Source: Wolfiporia cocos (taxonomy: Eukaryota; Basidiomycota; Agaricomycetes; Polyporales; Phaeolaceae). Taken from it: a stretch of DNA of 64,000 bases. The position numbers and the translations under genes were made by a program. The notes under the pieces were generated by a model. The model worked only from the letters and a program-made list of their open reading frames with translations, ran no database searches and was not told the DNA's origin. Below are positions 60,159-64,000 of the stretch, piece after piece. The stretch covers positions 2,108,001-2,172,000 of the forward strand of contig JACCLO010000004.1 in NCBI GenBank assembly GCA_029448655.1, written 5' to 3'. Each line of letters begins with the position of its first letter. The stretch's first letter is position 1.

Positions 60159-63030
60159 ATGAACACCCAACGCACCGTCAACAGCACACAGAGGGTCCCT
60201 ACCGACATCACCCCCGCTACCTTTGCCTTTGACCTACTTTTCAACACCGCCCAAAGCATTCACCGGGCGCATGAAACCACCCCATCAACCTACGCTCTTC
60301 CTCTTTGGAAGACACACGTATCCTACCTCCTCACTGTGATCACCCATGGTGCCAACGAGTTGGCACACACTGAACTCCCTTCCCTGCTCACTTTGCAACA
60401 GGACGTCAACAACCTTGCGCTACACCTCAATTCCATCCTAGCACCTACCTTCAACCACCCTTTGCCCACCCCTCCCACGCCTTCCACCCCTAAGCCACGC
60501 ACCACACCACCCATGCCTCACCTCCACCACATTCCCATACACTCCCTCCGTACCACCCCGAAGCGACCGAAGCCACGTCTCCACTGGGTCCCGAACTGTC
60601 CCGAGACGCCACCTCGAACACCATCCCCACAGCCTACACCTCCTCGTACCACATCACCCACCCCTACTCATCACTCTGTAGACTCTATCAACACCGTTGA
60701 CTTCCTCCTCGAGCCACCACTATACGACCACCCTATTGGCCCCCTCGAGAAACCTCTATACGACCACCCTGCCGGTCCAATGGAAGGACCTATCTACAAC
60801 CAACCCGCTGGTCCTATGGAAGGACCAATTTATTCTCAGCCCGCAGGCCCCGAACCATGGGGCAACATTTTATATGCACCCCCTCGTCTCTTTACCCCCA
60901 CCCATTCTATCACCCTCCAGGTTAACAATGTCCTTAGACGTCCTGACCCTGCCGTTCCACCGTATGACACACGCCTCCTCTCCATGGAATGGTACAAGGC
61001 GCTCCAGAACACTAGTTTCTGGTACCGCCTCCACCATGCCAATGTTCACAACCAAGACAGATTTGCTTTTTCCAAATTCAACTGGATCAACGACCAATCC
61101 ACGAAGATCCACTCCTCCATTTATGTATCCTTCCCTGACGACAACACTCACATCATCCTCGAAAATGTCGAAGAATCCCTCTACGGCATACAACTAGTGT
61201 TGCTGAAGTTCAATTCAGGACCAAGGTTCAGAACTTGAACCGCCGGAACCGAACCTAGGTTCAGGTTTAGTCCAGGTCCGGTTCAGGGTAGGATGTCAAG
61301 GTTCGGTTCTTGGTTCAGGGGGGCCATGGGTACCCTTGAACCAGGTTCGAACCGGACTGAACCTTGAACCACTTAGCATTAACATATTCTTGGCAACTGC
61401 TGGTGGATAAGCATAAATTACAATCATAATCTTGCCATCTTTGCTATAGTATTGTTGCAGTAAGCTATGGATAACTGGTTTCACAATGGCAAGCATCAGC
61501 ACTGATATACTCCAGTCTCCCAATATGGCGAGAGCTCAGCCCCATGTTGGAAGTACTGTGCTTTCTTTGGCACTGGGCTACATTCACTGCTGTCAGATGA
61601 AGTAAAAAATGTAGTTCACAATGTTTCACTTCATATCCATGAACCTAGGTTATATACAGAGCTGTCTAATAAGGTTTGTTATTAAGCTTTGCCTCAGGCT
61701 AATTCACACTCATTCTGCTCATGGATTCTGATTACTGAACTGCTCAAATTTGCTGCCTTGAGTGACTATTGTGCATCAAAAGTTATGTTTTACCACTGTA
61801 AAGAAGACTAAGAGCCAATTTGGAATGTAGCAGCCCAATAGACACCAAATAGAGGCACTGCAGACCTTGAAGTTTGGTGTTGTCAGAAAAATATTTCCCT
61901 CGGGTTTCCCGGGCAGGTCAGGATGTGCCACGATAGGTGAGGTGTTTAAGGGGTCGATGGTGAGCAATGTACCTAGGAGACACGCAGCTTGTAGCGATCC
62001 AAACGGCGGCGGCACATTGAATGGATCAGGAATAATAGAAATCAAATCAAACCATTGGTAACTGATTCCCTAAGTCCTGAGCGAACGCCTCGAGCACAGC
62101 TCTTCGTCTAACTTCGTCTTGGCAGTAATCAATGTATTTTCTCGTATCTGCACATCGCCTAAATACATAGAGAGCTATAAGGTTTTCTACAACATTTTGA
62201 GTGCCCTAAAATTTGAGTATGCACCCTACAAGCTAGACAAGTCGGAGACGAACCCTGAAACAGTGAGGATTGTCCTGGAATACTAGAAAATTATTTTACG
62301 AGACCGATAGACCGTAGATCTAAGGTGGTGCGCAGAGGTTAGAGAGACAAGACATGGAAAAAGCTATAGGAAAGCAGTCGAGGTTGGGACAGACCTGTCT
62401 ATGCTAGAGAGCCTAGAGAAATGTCGGATAGTACCTGTTTTTGACTAGATGAGCAGCCAGAGAGTGTCCGCAGGGCTTTTGCGACGTTTCAGATTGTGCG
62501 CAAACCAGCGAAGGTTCAACGTTCACTGTGCGAGCACGATCGAGGTCGATCACGATCGGTCGAGCTGTGGCTAAACTACCTCGGATGGGCATAATGCCTC
62601 TGCCTACCAGCTGGCTTTCCACGGTGCATTCTGTGTCATTTTGATGCGTGTTTGGTCGCGTCTCGGTGTTCTTACATGGTTCTAATGTCTATGGCACATT
62701 TATTTTGCAGCACATCGGTTACTCCAGTGGACTCAAAATTATTTTTACATTCTAGAAAAGCAAATCATTTAGTGGTTCGAACCTAGTTCGAACCATGAAC
62801 CGAACCTGCTGAACCAGTTCAGCAGGTTCAGTTCAGGTTCAGGTTCAGGCTCCCTGCAGTCGGTTCAGTTCTAGGTTCAGCCCCAGACCCCCCTGAACCT
62901 GAACTGAACCGAACTTCGGCAACACTACATACAACGCATCGCACACAAACGTGACGTCTTCAACCCTCAGATCTCATGGGAGATCATTAACTCCACACCC
63001 ATTTCTGCAGCGAGTCCTTCTGCTACATAG
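60159..63030 (+). pseudogene. Proline-rich unknown gene split by a hAT-like element
   Basis: ATG at 60159 (MNTQRTVNSTQR). The N-terminus is helical (FAFDLLFNTAQSIHRAHETT, LTVITHGANELAHTELPSLL), a long Pro/Thr-rich linker follows, then four 12-residue repeats of the PLYDHPAGPMEG / PIYNQPAGPMEG type (about 60710-60860) and a conserved-looking C-terminal domain (LLSMEWYKALQNTSFWYRLH, FSKFNWIND). At 61194 the hAT element interrupts it. After 62935 the frame resumes (GIQ then RIAHKRDVFNPQISWEIINS) to TAG at 63028-63030. The overall plan resembles transposon-derived gag-like or effector-like proteins, but I do not recognise it. Confidence 0.65.
61195..62927. mobile_element. Non-autonomous hAT-like element, 1733 bp, with subterminal GGTTC arrays
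   Basis: Terminal inverted repeats TAGTGTTGCTGAAGTTC and GAACTTCGGCAACACTA (one mismatch), with an exact 8-bp duplication CATACAAC (61187-61194 and 62928-62935). Removing the element and one duplication restores the host ORF. Dense GGTTCA/GAACC motifs in both orientations fill 61205-61375 and 62777-62915, the likely transposase-binding regions. The interior has no transposase ORF. Confidence 0.88.
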
Positions 63031-63446
63031 TTCTACTTTTTCTCCTCGTTTTCCACCCCCTTTCCCAAGTATTTATTGAACAGCGTCGGCCTAACTCGGG
63101 GCCCGTATGATGCTAGTTCCACTCCTTCGGAGTACCTACGACCCCTTCCCTATTACCACGACTAGCCGACGTCCCACCGCTAACACCACCCTACTCCATT
63201 TTCCGATACTCATCACCTTCGAACATGGCTCTTGTTAGCTGCCGCACATGTACATAGGATACTGACTGCGGGATATTAGTGGTTGTCTCTCTCTCTCTCT
63301 CTCAGTGACGCACGCGCGCCAATGCGCTGTTATTTGTCCCAAACAAAGGACGCCACTGCATAGACATGAGCGTCTATAGAATCTCCCGAGTCCCCTCCAA
63401 GACTGTACCATCAGCAATCCCGTCCCGGATATTGTCGTCCCACAAG
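63031..63446. other. Intergenic region upstream of V-ATPase subunit a
   Basis: About 415 bases. They include a (CT)n microsatellite at about 63286-63303 (CTCTCT...), which may lie in the promoter or 5' UTR of the next gene. Nothing else recognised. Confidence 0.6.
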
Positions 63447-64000
63447 ATGGCCGACGACTATCCGTCTCAATTTCGTCAGTATCTATCTCATGCAAAAATG
63501 TCAGAGTCTGATGTTGCTCGCAGGCTCGGAGCAAATGAGCCTGGTACAGCTCATTGTACCAACAGAAGTTGCGCATGATACAATAGCAGAACTGGGAGAG
63601 CTTGGAGATGTTCAGTTTAAAGATGTATGTTCTCAGTATTGATATTCAGCTGACTCAGATAGATTCACATGCGCAGCTCAATCCAGACGTGAATCCGTTC
63701 CAACGCTCCTTCGTTGGAGAGATCCGCCGCGTGGACGAGATGGCGCGGCGCGTACGCTTTTTCAGCACACAGATTGAGAAAGAGAAGGACCCGGTCCCTG
63801 TGCGGCCGCTGTACGATTCGGCACCCCTTCTCACCGTCGGACCGCGTGCTGCGCAAACGATGGACGAATTGGACCTGAAACTCAAGGAGCACGAGGTCAG
63901 GCTGATCCAGATGAACGAAAGTTATCAGATGTTGTGTGAGCGCACGAAGGAGCTTGAGGAGGCCCGTCATGTCCTGCGGGAAACCGCTGTGTTCTTCGAG
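63447..64000 (+). CDS. vph1: V-type H+-ATPase subunit a, N-terminal part (runs off the window)
   Basis: The membrane Vo subunit that carries the proton half-channels and whose N-terminal cytosolic domain links Vo to V1. Exons are 63447-63474, 63524-63624 and 63677 onward, with introns of 49 and 52 bases (GTCAGT...CGCAG, GTATGT...GCGCAG). The spliced start is [10 protein letters not shown] followed by [20 protein letters not shown], then [11 protein letters not shown], the family hallmark [20 protein letters not shown], and a coiled-coil stretch ([20 protein letters not shown]). The transmembrane half lies beyond 64000. The start codon is the first ATG in frame with a good context (AAGATGG). 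Confidence 0.95.

Noticed and set aside
61195..62927. CACTA-type transposon
   Set aside because: The ends read TAGTG...CACTA, the reverse of CACTA elements, and the duplication is 8 bp, not 3. hAT fits better.

Overview
The window looks like a transposon-dense, probably heterochromatic stretch of an Agaricomycete (mushroom-forming basidiomycete) genome, ending in ordinary euchromatin on the right. The evidence is short 43-99 bp GT-AG introns in the cellular genes, chromodomain-bearing Ty3/Gypsy elements, uncharacterised repeat-rich gene families of the kind seen in basidiomycetes, and standard fungal housekeeping genes (adenylate kinase, a Zn2Cys6 regulator, V-ATPase subunit a). No species is claimed.

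Layout. 1-12340: a minus-strand Gypsy element (called C), its 3' LTR cut by the window edge. It is broken by a complete non-autonomous LTR element (A, 1968-3858) in pol and by two solo LTRs (7144-8237, 9316-9886) in gag. 12341-15188: an uncharacterised host gene split by a solo LTR (13900-14609). 15189-17152: a minisatellite and silent DNA. 17153-19545: a second uncharacterised host gene (minus), split by a solo LTR (17251-17828) and cut at its 5' end by another non-autonomous element (A', 19546-about 20952). 20961-40606: a plus-strand Gypsy element (D) whose pol is split by a complete minus-strand Gypsy element (B, 26491-36159). 40607-45570: the 3' part of a plus-strand Gypsy of another lineage (E1), abutting head-on a minus-strand relative (E2, 45683-51207). 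51208-55494: gene-free AT-rich DNA with a hAT-like MITE and small repeats. 55495-56491: adenylate kinase. 57453-59690: Zn2Cys6 transcription factor. 60159-63030: a proline-rich unknown gene split by a 1.7 kb hAT-like element. 63447-64000: start of V-ATPase subunit a.

Nesting can be resolved to the base. Five LTR insertions have exact 5-bp target duplications (AGGTC, CGATT, CTGGG, ATCGA, GTTGC), B has GAATC, and the hAT element has CATACAAC. In each case the host reading frame resumes exactly when the insert and one duplication are ignored, which indicates young insertions into ORFs that were otherwise open.

The retroelements have unusual shared biology. All six families whose 5' LTR/leader junction is present (A, A', B, C, D, E) lack an obvious tRNA-type primer site. 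Instead, an 11-12 nt segment just inside the 5' LTR is the exact reverse complement of the segment 25-28 nt past the LTR TATA box, where transcription should start. This is the self-priming logic known from Tf1/sushi. The primer and site sequences differ between families but co-vary perfectly. B, C and D carry an extra ORF upstream of gag, a C-terminal dUTPase after the chromodomain, and a shared TCTGGGGGAT leader motif. E carries its dUTPase between protease and RT, and has additional overlapping ORFs in the env position. E, B and C have -1 frameshift heptamers before the gag stop, while D has a +1 or overlapping-start arrangement.
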